From: Bacillota bacterium
GTDB taxonomy: Bacteria; Bacillota; Clostridia; Lachnospirales; Lachnospiraceae
Length of the DNA: 64,000 nucleotides
Reading direction: 5' to 3'
Assembly: GCA_023402845.1 (NCBI GenBank)
Contig: JAEYFP010000011.1
Span: 1-64,000, forward strand
In this document: piece by piece, positions 1 to 9,364 of the stretch
Layout: every line of letters begins with the position of its first letter
Position numbering within the stretch: the first letter of the stretch is position 1
The notes under the pieces: generated by a model
Told to the model about the DNA's origin: nothing
Seen by the model: only the letters and a program-made list of their open reading frames with translations
Databases searched by the model: none
Position numbers and translations under genes: made by a program

Positions 1-122
1 TTGCCTAATCCTTTCTTCAGATTCCACCTCACGATGGACACCCTTGGCTTCGGCTGTATCCTTCCCACTGCCGGGCGGATTGGGGACTTTCACCCGTTAG
101 AACGTGTGCCCACCGGGCACAC
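1..122 (-). mobile_element. Group II intron, class C type, 5' portion only
   Basis: Read on the minus strand, the element begins at 122 with GTGTGCCCGG, the GUGYG 5' boundary of group II introns. It continues with a G-rich first helix and the motifs GGGTGAAAGTCCC, CAAGGGTGTCC and GGAATCTGAAG, which match my recollection of the domain I core of class C introns such as the Oceanobacillus iheyensis one. It lies immediately after a terminator hairpin, the preferred target of class C introns. The intron continues beyond the left edge, so the reverse transcriptase/maturase and the 3' domains V and VI are not visible. Whether it is intact or mobile cannot be judged. Confidence 0.85.
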
Positions 123-125
123 AAT

Positions 126-168
126 AACAAAACCGGTCTCCTGTCAGAAACAGGAGGCCGGTTTTGTT
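126..168 (-). terminator. Intrinsic terminator of the flavin oxidase gene
   Basis: An 11-base outer arm (AACAAAACCGG pairing with CCGGTTTTGTT) continues through a G-T pair into CTCCTG/CAGGAG, with a short loop. On the minus strand the hairpin follows the stop codon at 181 and ends in a T-rich arm. The group II intron starts four bases after the stem. Confidence 0.85.
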
Positions 169-180
169 GCATTTTCTGAA

Positions 181-1632
181 TTATACATACCGGAAACCGC
201 GGTATTCGGCAGCATCGGGCTGTCCGGAAGAGATATCCTCATGATATTCACCGCTTATTTCTGCCGGCGTATCCGAAGGCTGTACGGTTCTCCAAATCCC
301 CTGCGGGAAGGAAAATCGGTTGCAAGGGTCATACCGCTTTTTGACCTCCCGCAGTCTTTGAACAGATGCACCGTAGTATTCCTCCAGATAATTGGGAAGA
401 CAATTGTAGGGAAAATTGACATAGGAGCCTTCTGTAACAGCAGCCAGATCCGGAAAGCGGTCACTGATCCACTTTTGGTTTTCTCTCTGAAAGCAGTGAT
501 CCTCCCATACGGTTTCCAGCCATACAATGAAATGCGCATTGCGATAATAAAAGGCAGTTTCCTCCTGCGGTATTTCTCCCACTCTGCCGCCCAGTGCGTA
601 CAGAGAAAGACCGGTAAATACAGACCCTTCGGCGGGTTTGCGGATCAGACTGACCAGTCCTGCAATTTCCGAAGCCGTCCATTCCCGCAGCGCATAGCGG
701 CTGACCGCCTCAAATTTTTCATAGGGCGGGTAGCTGCTGCCTATAATAGCGGCAGCTTCCGAAAAAGTAACCGCTTCAAGACGGGCGCGGGCATTGGACA
801 GCTCCAGAAACGGCTGCATAAGTATCTGCGCCTCCTGCACATCTCCGTAGAAGATACCTCTGACCAGCATAGCCAGACCATCCTCCTGAGAATTGTATAT
901 CCGGGAGATCAGGGTAATTCTTGGATCAGCTCCCTGCAGCCAGCTTTGCCAGATCTGTAAAAACGCTTCCTGATCATCGGCGGTCACATGAAGGTAATCA
1001 ATTTCAATGAGCGTAACAAGATTGACCTTGGACGGAAGCCGAAATTTCATGGATACAATCACTCCAAAATTGCCGCCGCCCGCACCCCTGCAGGCCCAAA
1101 AAAGATCGTCGTTGCAGCTCCGGCTGGCTTTAAGAGTACAACCCTCATAGTTGACCAGCTCGATTTCCTCAAGACTGTCGCAGCCAAGCCCCAGCCATCG
1201 ACAGGACAGTCCCCAGCCTCCGCCTGTGGCATATCCGCCTATGCCTACGGTCGGACAGGTGCCTCCCGGGAATGGGTAACCTCCTGCAGTGATAAACTGA
1301 TAAATCTGCCCGTTGGTCACTCCGCCCTGCACATGCAATAAATTCCGGTTTTCATCCAGAGAGATCTCGTTCATTTCACTGACATCTATTACCAGAGTAC
1401 AGCTGCCATTGGAATAACCCTCGTAATTATGTCCTCCATTCCGGATACGCAGCGGCACGTCGCAGGCCTTGGACCACAGCACTGCTTCCGAAATATCACA
1501 CGCGTTCCTGCAGTACACAATCACCAGCGGATACTGTTGGATTGCCCGGTTAAAGCCCTGTCTTGCCTCATTGTATAAAGGATCGGCCGGGATTACCACC
1601 CGCCCCCTCAAATTACACTCACATTGATCCAT
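181..1632 (-). CDS. FAD-binding oxidoreductase, berberine bridge enzyme-like
   Basis: This 483-residue protein has a PCMH-type FAD-binding domain (FAD_binding_4) at about residues 35-200 and a C-terminal BBE module ending in YDPCNRFSFPQGI. Two covalent flavin anchors are recognisable: the His of RNGGHNYEG and the Cys of GGTCPTVGIGGY. The enzyme is therefore predicted to carry bicovalent FAD, like glycooligosaccharide oxidases and reticuline oxidases. Such enzymes oxidise sugars, alcohols or alkaloid-like substrates using O2 or another acceptor. The substrate cannot be read from the sequence. No signal peptide is seen. The ATG at 1632 is preceded by AAAGGAG at good spacing. It is monocistronic, with its own terminator at 126-168. 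Confidence 0.85.
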   Translation of the reverse strand: MDQCECNLRGRVVIPADPLYNEARQGFNRAIQQYPLVIVYCRNACDISEAVLWSKACDVPLRIRNGGHNYEGYSNGSCTLVIDVSEMNEISLDENRNLLHVQGGVTNGQIYQFITAGGYPFPGGTCPTVGIGGYATGGGWGLSCRWLGLGCDSLEEIELVNYEGCTLKASRSCNDDLFWACRGAGGGNFGVIVSMKFRLPSKVNLVTLIEIDYLHVTADDQEAFLQIWQSWLQGADPRITLISRIYNSQEDGLAMLVRGIFYGDVQEAQILMQPFLELSNARARLEAVTFSEAAAIIGSSYPPYEKFEAVSRYALREWTASEIAGLVSLIRKPAEGSVFTGLSLYALGGRVGEIPQEETAFYYRNAHFIVWLETVWEDHCFQRENQKWISDRFPDLAAVTEGSYVNFPYNCLPNYLEEYYGASVQRLREVKKRYDPCNRFSFPQGIWRTVQPSDTPAEISGEYHEDISSGQPDAAEYRGFRYV

Positions 1633-1739
1633 AATACGGCTCCTTTCTCTTCATACTATGCAGTAATTTTAAATTGAGTGCCGTTGATCAATGGGTATTT
1701 CATGTTTTCTCAAGTGATCCGGTGGAACTTTTCAAATGA

Positions 1740-2441
1740 TTATTTTAATTTTTCTAAGGACATCAGCAAAAAGCTGAGCAGCAAGCAAATGCAGGAAATC
1801 CAGATCATAGAAATGCCAAATCGGGCGGACAGGTTGCCTCCGATTCCCGCTCCGATCGCAAAGAGTAAAATAATACCGTAATAATACAGCGCCTGTTTCA
1901 GGGAATCCCGCTTCTTTTCCCGCAAATAGATGGAAAGGGCATCTGTTCCGCTTCGCAGATTGCCGATGCACATTGTGCTGGCATAGGAATAACCGCGCAT
2001 CTTTCTGAAGGCCTGCACCTGCATGGCACACGTAAAGGATACGAGTGCTGTCGCCACCATATTAAGCTCCTGCGGAAGAAATCCCACAAGAAACAATATC
2101 AAAATTTCCGCCAAAAGAATACCCTGCCGCCAATGCAGCCGTTTTGCTTCTTTAAAGCGGTTTTGTATTTGCTCCGCAATTAAAACACCGAGTACAAACG
2201 ACAGCAGCGGGAACAAATAATGCAGCGCAGTCCGCCATTCGCCCACCATAAAATACTGGCTCATCAAGACAATATTTCCTGTCTGTGCGTTTGAAAATAC
2301 TTTGTCACGCGTGTTATAGGTGTACGCATCCTGAAAGCCGCCTGATAAAGCAAGCAGCGCGCTGTTGATAAAAGCCTCCGACATCTGGCGTCCGGACGAT
2401 ATCTTCAGCAGCAATTTCCTGTTTTTTTCACTTAACTTCAC
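1740..2441 (-). CDS. DUF1275 (YoaK-like) membrane protein
   Basis: This 233-residue integral membrane protein begins with the family hallmark LSGGFQDAYTY followed by FSNAQTGNIV. About six hydrophobic segments follow, in line with the usual 220-240 residues of DUF1275/YoaK. The function of the family is not established, though it is often discussed as a small-molecule transporter. The start is a GTG at 2441, 14 bases inside the end of the upstream MATE gene, so the two are translationally coupled. The ribosome binding site (GGAGGG) lies rather far upstream, so a later start at residue 20 (MSEAF) cannot be excluded. Shared transcription with an efflux pump suggests a joint role in handling an organic compound. 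Confidence 0.8.
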   Translation of the reverse strand: MKLSEKNRKLLLKISSGRQMSEAFINSALLALSGGFQDAYTYNTRDKVFSNAQTGNIVLMSQYFMVGEWRTALHYLFPLLSFVLGVLIAEQIQNRFKEAKRLHWRQGILLAEILILFLVGFLPQELNMVATALVSFTCAMQVQAFRKMRGYSYASTMCIGNLRSGTDALSIYLREKKRDSLKQALYYYGIILLFAIGAGIGGNLSARFGISMIWISCICLLLSFLLMSLEKLK

Positions 2442-3822
2442 TTGTCACGCTTCCCTCCTCAAACAAATGATCCCTTGTAATATTTTTCAGCCATTTTCCG
2501 CTCTTATAATGCTTCAGTACGACCGGCCACTTTACGAATTCATCAGTGCAAAGCAGAAAGTAAACCCACAGCACTGGAAGTTTTATGACAAAGGCGGCTA
2601 TAAATCCGAGCGGCACTGCATAGCACCACATTGTAATTGTATCGCAGATAAAACCGAACCGACTGTCTCCTCCCGCTCTGAATGCTCCGGCAATCAATGT
2701 CGTATTCACCGCCGCACCCATAATATAATAGATATTAATCAAAAGCATATATTTCAAATAGTGCATTGCATTCGGCGTCAGCTTCGCATAATACAATGCA
2801 AGCGGTGTTACGGCCAGCACAATCAGTCCTCCGAGTGCACCGCTTACAACCGTCAGCTTCATAAGGCGCCCGGCATTGAGCCTTGCACTTTCCAGCTTGT
2901 TTTCCCCGATTTCATTTCCAAGCAGAATGCCTGAAGCGCTGCCCACACCGAAGCAGAGCACCGTACCAAAGCTGCGCACAACCGTCACAAAGGAATTAGC
3001 CGCCACCGCATCGGTGCCGAGGTGTCCGATGATAACCGAATACATGGAAAAAGCAACGCCCCACACCACATCATTGCCGAGTGCGGGCAGCGAAAGGTGA
3101 ATAAAATCATTCAGCAGCAGCTTGTTTTTTACGAACATATACGAAAGCTTCAGCTTCACATCCTTGCTCAGTGCCGAAACTACAAGACAGCAAATCAATT
3201 GGATCACGCGGGAGAGCGTGGTTCCGAACGCATTTCCGACGACGCCCATTTTGGGTGCACCAAACAGTCCAAAGATAAACACCGCATCCAGCACAATATT
3301 AAAAACGAAGGCTACTGTATTTAAAGCCGTACAGATCGTGACCCTGCCGATGCTTTTAAGCACCGCCATGTATATTTCCGTTACACCCCAGCACAAATAA
3401 CTGACACTTAAAATCCTTAAATACGAAGCGCCGATTGCAATCAATTCCGCATCATTGGTAAACAACAGCATCATATATTCCGGGATTGTCATTGCACACA
3501 ATGCAAAAAGGAACGATACAATGATTGAAAAACGCAGCGCAATCCCTTCGACTGCTTCAATCGCCCGCATATCTCCTTTTCCGTAATACTGCGCACACAG
3601 CATCGTGGCACCGGTTCCAAGACCGAAATAAAACATAAACAAAATGCTCGTATATTGAGAGGCAAGTGACACCGCCGAGATAGCGGACTGCCCCACATAG
3701 TTCAGCATAAGAATATCCGTCGAGCTGATCGTCGCACTCAGAAGATTTTGTATTGCAATCGGCACGATTATCCTGAGAGCCTTCCGATAAAAATTTGTAC
3801 CTTCCTTATAACTTCCTGACAT
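2428..3822 (-). CDS. MATE family efflux transporter
   Basis: This 464-residue protein has about twelve membrane segments in two homologous halves. The first half opens with RIIVPIAIQNLLSATISSTD and the second with DFIHLSLPALGNDVVW, the twofold layout of multidrug and toxic compound extrusion proteins. The family exports cationic drugs or metabolites in exchange for Na+ or H+. Length and hydrophobicity are normal for the family. The ATG at 3822 follows an AGGGAGAAGGAG Shine-Dalgarno stretch. The DUF1275 gene overlaps its 3' end and is co-transcribed. The substrate is unknown. Confidence 0.9.
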   Translation of the reverse strand: MSGSYKEGTNFYRKALRIIVPIAIQNLLSATISSTDILMLNYVGQSAISAVSLASQYTSILFMFYFGLGTGATMLCAQYYGKGDMRAIEAVEGIALRFSIIVSFLFALCAMTIPEYMMLLFTNDAELIAIGASYLRILSVSYLCWGVTEIYMAVLKSIGRVTICTALNTVAFVFNIVLDAVFIFGLFGAPKMGVVGNAFGTTLSRVIQLICCLVVSALSKDVKLKLSYMFVKNKLLLNDFIHLSLPALGNDVVWGVAFSMYSVIIGHLGTDAVAANSFVTVVRSFGTVLCFGVGSASGILLGNEIGENKLESARLNAGRLMKLTVVSGALGGLIVLAVTPLALYYAKLTPNAMHYLKYMLLINIYYIMGAAVNTTLIAGAFRAGGDSRFGFICDTITMWCYAVPLGFIAAFVIKLPVLWVYFLLCTDEFVKWPVVLKHYKSGKWLKNITRDHLFEEGSVTSEVK

Positions 3823-3871
3823 CTCCTTCTCCCTGTATCCCCTTTATTCTCTTTCAGGTATCATGCCCAGC

Positions 3872-5035
3872 TTACACCTTCGCATGAAGGCGGTTCATCC
3901 GTTCCCCCATAATAAACATCACAATGACAAAAAACAGCAGATAAACCGGATAAAGCCGGATGCTGACCGCCCCCGCCAGAAAGCCGAATACCGAAGGCAT
4001 GAACGTGGAACCGATGTAAGCACATGCCATCTGCATTCCCATGATAGATTGAGACTTGTCCGCACCGAAATTGTCAGGCGTCGCATGGAGGAGACTCGGA
4101 TAGATCGGTGCACAGCCCAGTCCGATCATAATCAAACCAGCCAAAGCCATGACATTTGCAGCCGGCAGCAAGAGCAATAGAATACCGATTGCAATCAACC
4201 CCTGCCCGATTCGAATCATCCGCCGGTCTCCCAGCCGTTCCGTAATAAAGCCGCAGATAAATCTTCCTGCCGTAATACCAAGGAAAAACAGAGATGCCCA
4301 CTTTGCCGCCAGTTGCGTATCCATCTCTTTATGTAATACAAGATAACTGCTCGCCCAAAGTCCCGTCGTTGCCTCCAGCGCACAATAACAAAAAAAAGCT
4401 GCCATCGTCGGTTTTGCCCCCCGCAGACCGATCGTCTGCCGAAAGGTCATGGACGTCATTTGCTCTTCTACACCGCTTTCTGTTGTCTGAGAAAGTTTCC
4501 ACAAGGGCAGAGAAAAAAGCATAAAGAGCACAAGCACAATTTGAATACTTCCGACAGTCCGGTACCCCGAGTTCCAGGTAAAGCCGTTTGTCAGACACCA
4601 GCCCATAATATAAGGACCGGCTGTCGCTCCGACTCCCCAAAAGCAATGCAGCCAGCTCATATGACGTGATTTGTAATGCTTAGCCACATAATTATTCAGA
4701 GCCGCATCGATGCTTCCCCCTCCGAGTCCATACGGAACACCCCAGAGACACAGCCCGATAAACGTGCTTGAAAAAGAAAAACCAAACAGGGCAACCGCAG
4801 TCATTGCTACGCTGATTAAGGTTACAACGCCTGTCCCCAGCTTCCGTATCAGCTTGTCACTGAGCATACTGGAGGTAACCGTACCAGCCGCGATGATCAT
4901 ACTCACGATACCGGCATAGGATACCGGCACATCCATCCCCTGATACATGGAGGGCCATGCGGAGCCGAGCATGGAGTCCGGCAAGCCCAAGCTGATAAAT
5001 CCAAAATAAATAATCACTAATAATATGGAGGTCAT
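3872..5035 (-). CDS. MFS transporter, fucose-permease-like
   Basis: This 387-residue major facilitator protein has about twelve membrane helices. Early motifs (YFGFISLGLPDSMLGSAWP, and GVPYGLGGGSIDAALNNYVA in helix 4-5) resemble the FucP/YfkF-like branch that transports sugars or small metabolites. WLHCFWGVGATAGP is also typical of that branch. The ATG at 5035 follows GGAAG. The gene is divergently transcribed from the AraC regulator at 5174, which is the obvious candidate to control it. The substrate could be a carbohydrate, but nothing in the sequence fixes it. Confidence 0.85.
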   Translation of the reverse strand: MTSILLVIIYFGFISLGLPDSMLGSAWPSMYQGMDVPVSYAGIVSMIIAAGTVTSSMLSDKLIRKLGTGVVTLISVAMTAVALFGFSFSSTFIGLCLWGVPYGLGGGSIDAALNNYVAKHYKSRHMSWLHCFWGVGATAGPYIMGWCLTNGFTWNSGYRTVGSIQIVLVLFMLFSLPLWKLSQTTESGVEEQMTSMTFRQTIGLRGAKPTMAAFFCYCALEATTGLWASSYLVLHKEMDTQLAAKWASLFFLGITAGRFICGFITERLGDRRMIRIGQGLIAIGILLLLLPAANVMALAGLIMIGLGCAPIYPSLLHATPDNFGADKSQSIMGMQMACAYIGSTFMPSVFGFLAGAVSIRLYPVYLLFFVIVMFIMGERMNRLHAKV

Positions 5036-5173
5036 TTTTACTTCCTTTCCAATTCAAATTATGCTATGATAATATTCCAAATATACAAATAAAAATATCA
5101 CTTATTGCATTACATGCTATAACAATCGTATATTTTTGCAGGATATTCTTATCTGCATGCAGAAAGGAATTTT

Positions 5174-6058
5174 ATGGTAGAATTGAATGTCCTAAAGGAC
5201 AATTCCGAAATCGTTCCTTATAATTTCGCACACTTTCCTGTTCATTCCACGCTGTGCCGGCTCTCCATTTATCCGAATATGACAGCAGCCAGCCACTGGC
5301 ACATGGATCTGGAATTTATTACGGTATTAAAAGGGCATCTGCTATATTGCGTCAACGGAATTGACTATCCGCTCAAAGAAGGCCAGTGCATGATTATTAA
5401 TTCCAAACAGCTTCACCACCCGCGCTCCCTCGACGGTTCAGACTGCCTCTTTTGCTGTCAGCTTTTTCACCCTTCCCTATTAGGTGCCAATGAGGCAGTT
5501 TATCAAACATATATTCAGCCCATATGCCAGAACTCCGCCCTTTCTTCTCTAGTTTTATCCCCGGAGGAAGAATGGCAGGCATCTGTCATTGCAAAACTGA
5601 AGCACATATTTACTATTTGTGAAACAAAGGAAGCCGGAATTGAGCTGGACATCATGAGCCAGTTCTATTCTCTGTGGCTCATAATTTACAGAAATATAAA
5701 ACCGCATGCGGAGCCTGCTGCCGATAAACGGCTGGAAACGCTCTCCCGCATGATTGGACATGTACAAAAGCACTATCCAGAAAAAATTACTCTGCATGAT
5801 ATCGCCGGCGCAGGACGTGTATGCCGAAGCAGCTGCTGCAGCATTTTTTCTGAACTGCTGCAAATGTCACCGATTCAGTACCTGACAAACTACCGTCTGG
5901 AAAAAAGCATTGAAATGCTGCATCATTCTGCATTGTCCATTACCGAAATCGCCATGCTAAACGGCTTCAACAGCTCCAGTTATTTTACAGAAATCTTCCA
6001 CCGGAAGCTTGGCTGTACACCGTCAGTTTATCTTTCAAAATTGAACGGAGCCGTTTGA
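5174..6058 (+). CDS. AraC family transcriptional regulator with cupin sensor domain
   Basis: This 294-residue protein has an N-terminal cupin-like AraC ligand domain (about residues 20-110, with SHWHMDLEFITV and LKEGQCMIINS). The C-terminal double helix-turn-helix (about 190-290) contains RVCRSSCCSIFSELLQMSP and ITEIAMLNGFNSSSYFTEIF. This architecture is typical of sugar-responsive activators such as MsmR, AraC and RhaS. It is divergent from the MFS gene at 3872, with a 138-base AT-rich intergenic region. Ligand-dependent activation of that transporter is the simplest inference. Confidence 0.88.
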   Translation: MVELNVLKDNSEIVPYNFAHFPVHSTLCRLSIYPNMTAASHWHMDLEFITVLKGHLLYCVNGIDYPLKEGQCMIINSKQLHHPRSLDGSDCLFCCQLFHPSLLGANEAVYQTYIQPICQNSALSSLVLSPEEEWQASVIAKLKHIFTICETKEAGIELDIMSQFYSLWLIIYRNIKPHAEPAADKRLETLSRMIGHVQKHYPEKITLHDIAGAGRVCRSSCCSIFSELLQMSPIQYLTNYRLEKSIEMLHHSALSITEIAMLNGFNSSSYFTEIFHRKLGCTPSVYLSKLNGAV

Positions 6059-6086
6059 TAGAATACAACCTCTTGCGACGTCCTCA

Positions 6087-6806
6087 TCAAATCGGAAGAA
6101 ATGCCCATACCACGGCAAACACCATTGTTGGCAGCATATTGGCCACCTTAATTTTCTTACCCCATATCAAGTTCACCCCGACACAAAAAATCAGCATTGA
6201 GCCTGTCAGTGACAAATTGGAGAGCGCCCGCTCCGTAAGCAGCGGCTCAATCAACCTTGCCAACAGCGTGACAGAGCCCTGAAATAATGCTACCGGGATT
6301 GCCGCAAACAAGCATCCCTTTCCGAGTGAGGAGGTCATAATAAAAATAATAATGAAATCCAGCACTGCCTTGGCGGCCAGCAGGGAATAGTCTCCCGATA
6401 TCCCGTCCTGAATCGCGCCTACTACCGCCATGGCCCCGATGCAGACAGTCAGTGATGCCGTGACAAAGCCCTCAATAAAATAGGAGTCACCCTCACTTTT
6501 CGTCTTCACCTTAAGCCAGCTGCCAAACTGCTCCATACGCCGTTCAATATCGATCCACTCCCCGATCAGACTACCCGCGGCAAAACAGCCGATCATCATC
6601 ATGCTTCCGCCGCTGCTCAATTCCCCTTCACTGATCGAAAGCATCTCCTTGAGTGTACCGCCGATTCCAATAAACAAAACACACAGCCCTGTCGCCGCCA
6701 TCAGCGTTTTTTGTACTTCTTCCTTTAATATTCCTCCAAACAGAATTCCAAAGATTCCTGCTAAAATAATTGCTCCTGCGTTAACGATTGTTCCTAATCC
6801 TATCAT
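6087..6806 (-). CDS. DUF554 (YdfK/YqgA-like) membrane protein
   Basis: This 239-residue membrane protein starts MIGLGTIVNAGAIILAGIFG, the characteristic DUF554 N-terminus. It contains GxxxxW(I)DIE at about residue 85 and a C-terminal glycine-rich hydrophobic half with GVNLIWGKKIKVANMLP. The length is normal. The family has no agreed function; transport has been suggested. Its ATG directly abuts the stop codon of the phosphodiesterase gene upstream, with AGGA overlapping the end of that gene, so the two are translationally coupled. It ends 28 bases from the convergent AraC gene. Confidence 0.82.
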   Translation of the reverse strand: MIGLGTIVNAGAIILAGIFGILFGGILKEEVQKTLMAATGLCVLFIGIGGTLKEMLSISEGELSSGGSMMMIGCFAAGSLIGEWIDIERRMEQFGSWLKVKTKSEGDSYFIEGFVTASLTVCIGAMAVVGAIQDGISGDYSLLAAKAVLDFIIIFIMTSSLGKGCLFAAIPVALFQGSVTLLARLIEPLLTERALSNLSLTGSMLIFCVGVNLIWGKKIKVANMLPTMVFAVVWAFLPI

Positions 6807-8108
6807 TCAAAGTTCTGTCCTTTTCTCTTGTCTAAAAATACCATTTATTGGACTTCCGTCACAACCTGGAAGACTAAGCCCCAAAATTTCGGCTATTGTC
6901 GGAGCAATCTCCACCATGGAAACTGCACCCATCGGGTAATTCTCCCTGATGCAGGCTCCAGATATAACCAGATTGCATTGATAGCCCGGTTTATCCGGAG
7001 AAAAACCATGGGTCGCGTAGCGAATCCCCTTTTCTGAGAGATCGGTGACTATCTCCTTGTCCATATCGTCAATAAAGCAATATCCTTCTTTTGCCTCCAG
7101 CAGATACCCTGCACCGGAGGCCTCCGGAAAATGCTCCTGTTCCTTTCTTCCAAAAATACCCTCAATCCCGTACTTTTCTTCCTTCATGGCATATTTCAGA
7201 ATCGTCAGCGCTTTTTCTTCCGCCTCTGCATCTCCTTCTTTCAGATGGAGATAGGCCGCTCCGCCGGCGCTTTGAACATATGCCCGCCAGCTCCTTTTCT
7301 CCGGATCTATGAGTCCCGCCTCCTGCAGCAGTCTGTTCAGCCTTACCCGATACCTGATATTCAGCTGTCCGTGATCTCCTATTATCATAAATACCGTATC
7401 TTCGGCAATCCCAGCCTCCCGAACGGCCCGGATGAGTTCTCCAAGCCTTTTGTCCATCCGCAGCAGTACCTCATCAATCTCCGGACCATCTGTGCCGTGC
7501 GTATGCTTGGCATCGTCCAGATCAATCAGATGCATCAGAAGCAGATTGGGATGCTTTTCCTTTATCACATCTGCCGCACATCTGGCGGTAAAATCATCCA
7601 GATACGGCTGTTCAATCCCTTTTCTGAGATGTCCGTATCTTTTTTCCATTTTCAGGCTGAAAAGAGGACTCCCGTTTGCCAGCACCTTCAGTGCCTGATT
7701 TTCCTTTTTGATTGCCCTGATTTCCGGTATATTATAATTTATGGGTGCTTTGCCTGTCACCGGCCAGAGAAGCCCCGCCGATTTCATATTCCGCTCCCGC
7801 AGGGCATCATACAGCGTACGCACTTTGATCGTCTTCTCAAACCAGAACCACTCCTGGTTCTTTTCTTCAATAAACGGCTGAAACGGATTGTTGTGATAGA
7901 TCCCGTGTCTGTCGGGATATACTCCCGTAACCATCGTCGTATGCACAACATAGGTGAGCGTGGGATAAACGCTTTTCAGTTCATGGGTATAAGCACCGCC
8001 TCTGATCAAAGAGGATAAATTCGGCAGTCCGGCGGCACGCTCCCAATGATCCTCCGAAAAAGCATCATAAGAAACAACAATCAGATGCTTTGCTCTTCCT
8101 GCTTTCAC
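6807..8108 (-). CDS. Alkaline phosphatase-fold phosphodiesterase (NPP-like)
   Basis: This 433-residue enzyme belongs to the type I phosphodiesterase/nucleotide pyrophosphatase family. It shows the metal-binding Asp in HLIVVSYDAF, the Thr nucleophile context YPTLTYVVHTTMVTG, the second metal cluster LIDLDDAKHTHG and IIGDHGQ, and a C-terminal His in YATHGFSPDKPGY. These enzymes hydrolyse nucleotide or other phosphodiesters using two Zn ions. No signal peptide is present, so the enzyme is predicted to be cytoplasmic, unlike most ectonucleotidases. The start is a GTG overlapping the stop of the MFS gene (GTGA). Coupling to a transporter suggests hydrolysis of an imported phosphodiester, but this is inference. 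Confidence 0.85.
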   Translation of the reverse strand: MKAGRAKHLIVVSYDAFSEDHWERAAGLPNLSSLIRGGAYTHELKSVYPTLTYVVHTTMVTGVYPDRHGIYHNNPFQPFIEEKNQEWFWFEKTIKVRTLYDALRERNMKSAGLLWPVTGKAPINYNIPEIRAIKKENQALKVLANGSPLFSLKMEKRYGHLRKGIEQPYLDDFTARCAADVIKEKHPNLLLMHLIDLDDAKHTHGTDGPEIDEVLLRMDKRLGELIRAVREAGIAEDTVFMIIGDHGQLNIRYRVRLNRLLQEAGLIDPEKRSWRAYVQSAGGAAYLHLKEGDAEAEEKALTILKYAMKEEKYGIEGIFGRKEQEHFPEASGAGYLLEAKEGYCFIDDMDKEIVTDLSEKGIRYATHGFSPDKPGYQCNLVISGACIRENYPMGAVSMVEIAPTIAEILGLSLPGCDGSPINGIFRQEKRTEL

Positions 8109-9364
8109 TCAGCCCCTCCCACCCTTTCTGCAGCTGCCTGCTGCTCCTTAGGCAGAGACAAAAACACAAAAAATCCTACAATGAACAAAGGAATAATACC
8201 CATAATGCTGAATCTTGCATTTCCGGTAAACGTCGTAGTGAAAGCCATGATTGCCGGTCCTATGATTGCGGAAAATTTGCCGAAAATATTATAAAACCCA
8301 AAAAATTCATTGGAATTCTCCTTTGGAATAATCCTCGCATAATAAGACCTGCTCAATGCCTGTATTCCTCCCTGCGCGGAGCCGATCAAAGCCCCTAATA
8401 TGAAAATATGCCATACCGATGAGATGAAATAAGCGGCAATGCAGGAAATCATATAAGTAATAATACCTGTAATGATCATTGTCCTTGCCGAATACCTTTT
8501 GGCGAGTCTTCCGTAAAGAATCGCACAGGGAAACGCAATAATCTGTATCACCAAAAGAATACCAAGAAGCAGAAAAGTGTCAAGAGAATCGTCTCCCAAT
8601 ACGGAATTTGCATAAGGCACCACCATTTTAATAATAGTATCCACTCCGTCAATATAAAAAAAGTAAGCAATTAAAAAGGTAACAATGATCTTGTGCTGTT
8701 TGATATTTTTGAATGTATGTAATAAACGCTTGAAGCTGTTTGCCACAGGGTGCGGTTCCGGCTCAATGTAATGCCTCTGCTGCACATCCTTAATCATAGG
8801 CAGTGTGAGCAATCCCCACCAAAGAGCCGTTATGATAAATCCTACCTGATACCCGATCGCCTGATCCATTCCCAGCATGTAAATCAGGAAAAGACTGATA
8901 CCGAACGGAATCACACTGGATATATAGCCGAAGGCAAACCCGAAGGAAGATACCCTGTCCATCCTTTCATCACTTGTCACATCTACTAAAAATGCGTCAT
9001 AAAAAATATTGGAGCCGGCAAAGCCGATCACCGATAAAATAAAAAACAGAATCAAAAGGCGCCATTGACCGCTTGCAGGGGACACAAACGCAAGTGCGGC
9101 GGTGGCAAGCACACCCAGAAATGTAAAGAAGATAAAAAATCGCTTTTTCTTGTCCTTATAATCGGCAATCGTACCGAGTATCGGACTTAAGACCGCAACG
9201 AGAATACTTGCGGCTGAATTAAAATAGCCCAGATCCATACTGCTTTTTACATTTTCAAACATTCCGAATATAATCGGAAGCAATGCCGTTGTAACCGCCA
9301 TAGAGTAGGCCGAGTTCCCGCAATCCACGAGTATCCATGCCTTTTCTTCCCTTTCAAGCTTCAT
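8105..9364 (-). CDS. MFS transporter, Atg22/UMF1-like
   Basis: This protein of about 419 residues has twelve membrane segments. Its N-terminus AWILVDCGNSAYSMAVTTALLP is the hallmark of the UMF1/Atg22 ('vacuole effluxer Atg22-like') subfamily. The family is implicated in export or import of amino acids and small solutes. The ATG at 9364 is preferred over a TTG 18 bases upstream because GGAGGAGGG sits just before it. It is the first gene of a coupled trio with the phosphodiesterase and DUF554 genes downstream. The substrate is unknown. Confidence 0.85.
   Translation of the reverse strand: MKLEREEKAWILVDCGNSAYSMAVTTALLPIIFGMFENVKSSMDLGYFNSAASILVAVLSPILGTIADYKDKKKRFFIFFTFLGVLATAALAFVSPASGQWRLLILFFILSVIGFAGSNIFYDAFLVDVTSDERMDRVSSFGFAFGYISSVIPFGISLFLIYMLGMDQAIGYQVGFIITALWWGLLTLPMIKDVQQRHYIEPEPHPVANSFKRLLHTFKNIKQHKIIVTFLIAYFFYIDGVDTIIKMVVPYANSVLGDDSLDTFLLLGILLVIQIIAFPCAILYGRLAKRYSARTMIITGIITYMISCIAAYFISSVWHIFILGALIGSAQGGIQALSRSYYARIIPKENSNEFFGFYNIFGKFSAIIGPAIMAFTTTFTGNARFSIMGIIPLFIVGFFVFLSLPKEQQAAAERVGGAE

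Noticed and set aside
1..960. Long plus-strand open frame of 319 codons
   Set aside because: It runs through the group II intron end and antisense to the FAD oxidoreductase, whose motifs and ribosome binding site are clear.
7131..8018. Plus-strand open frame of 295 codons
   Set aside because: It is antisense to the phosphodiesterase gene, which shows all catalytic motifs.
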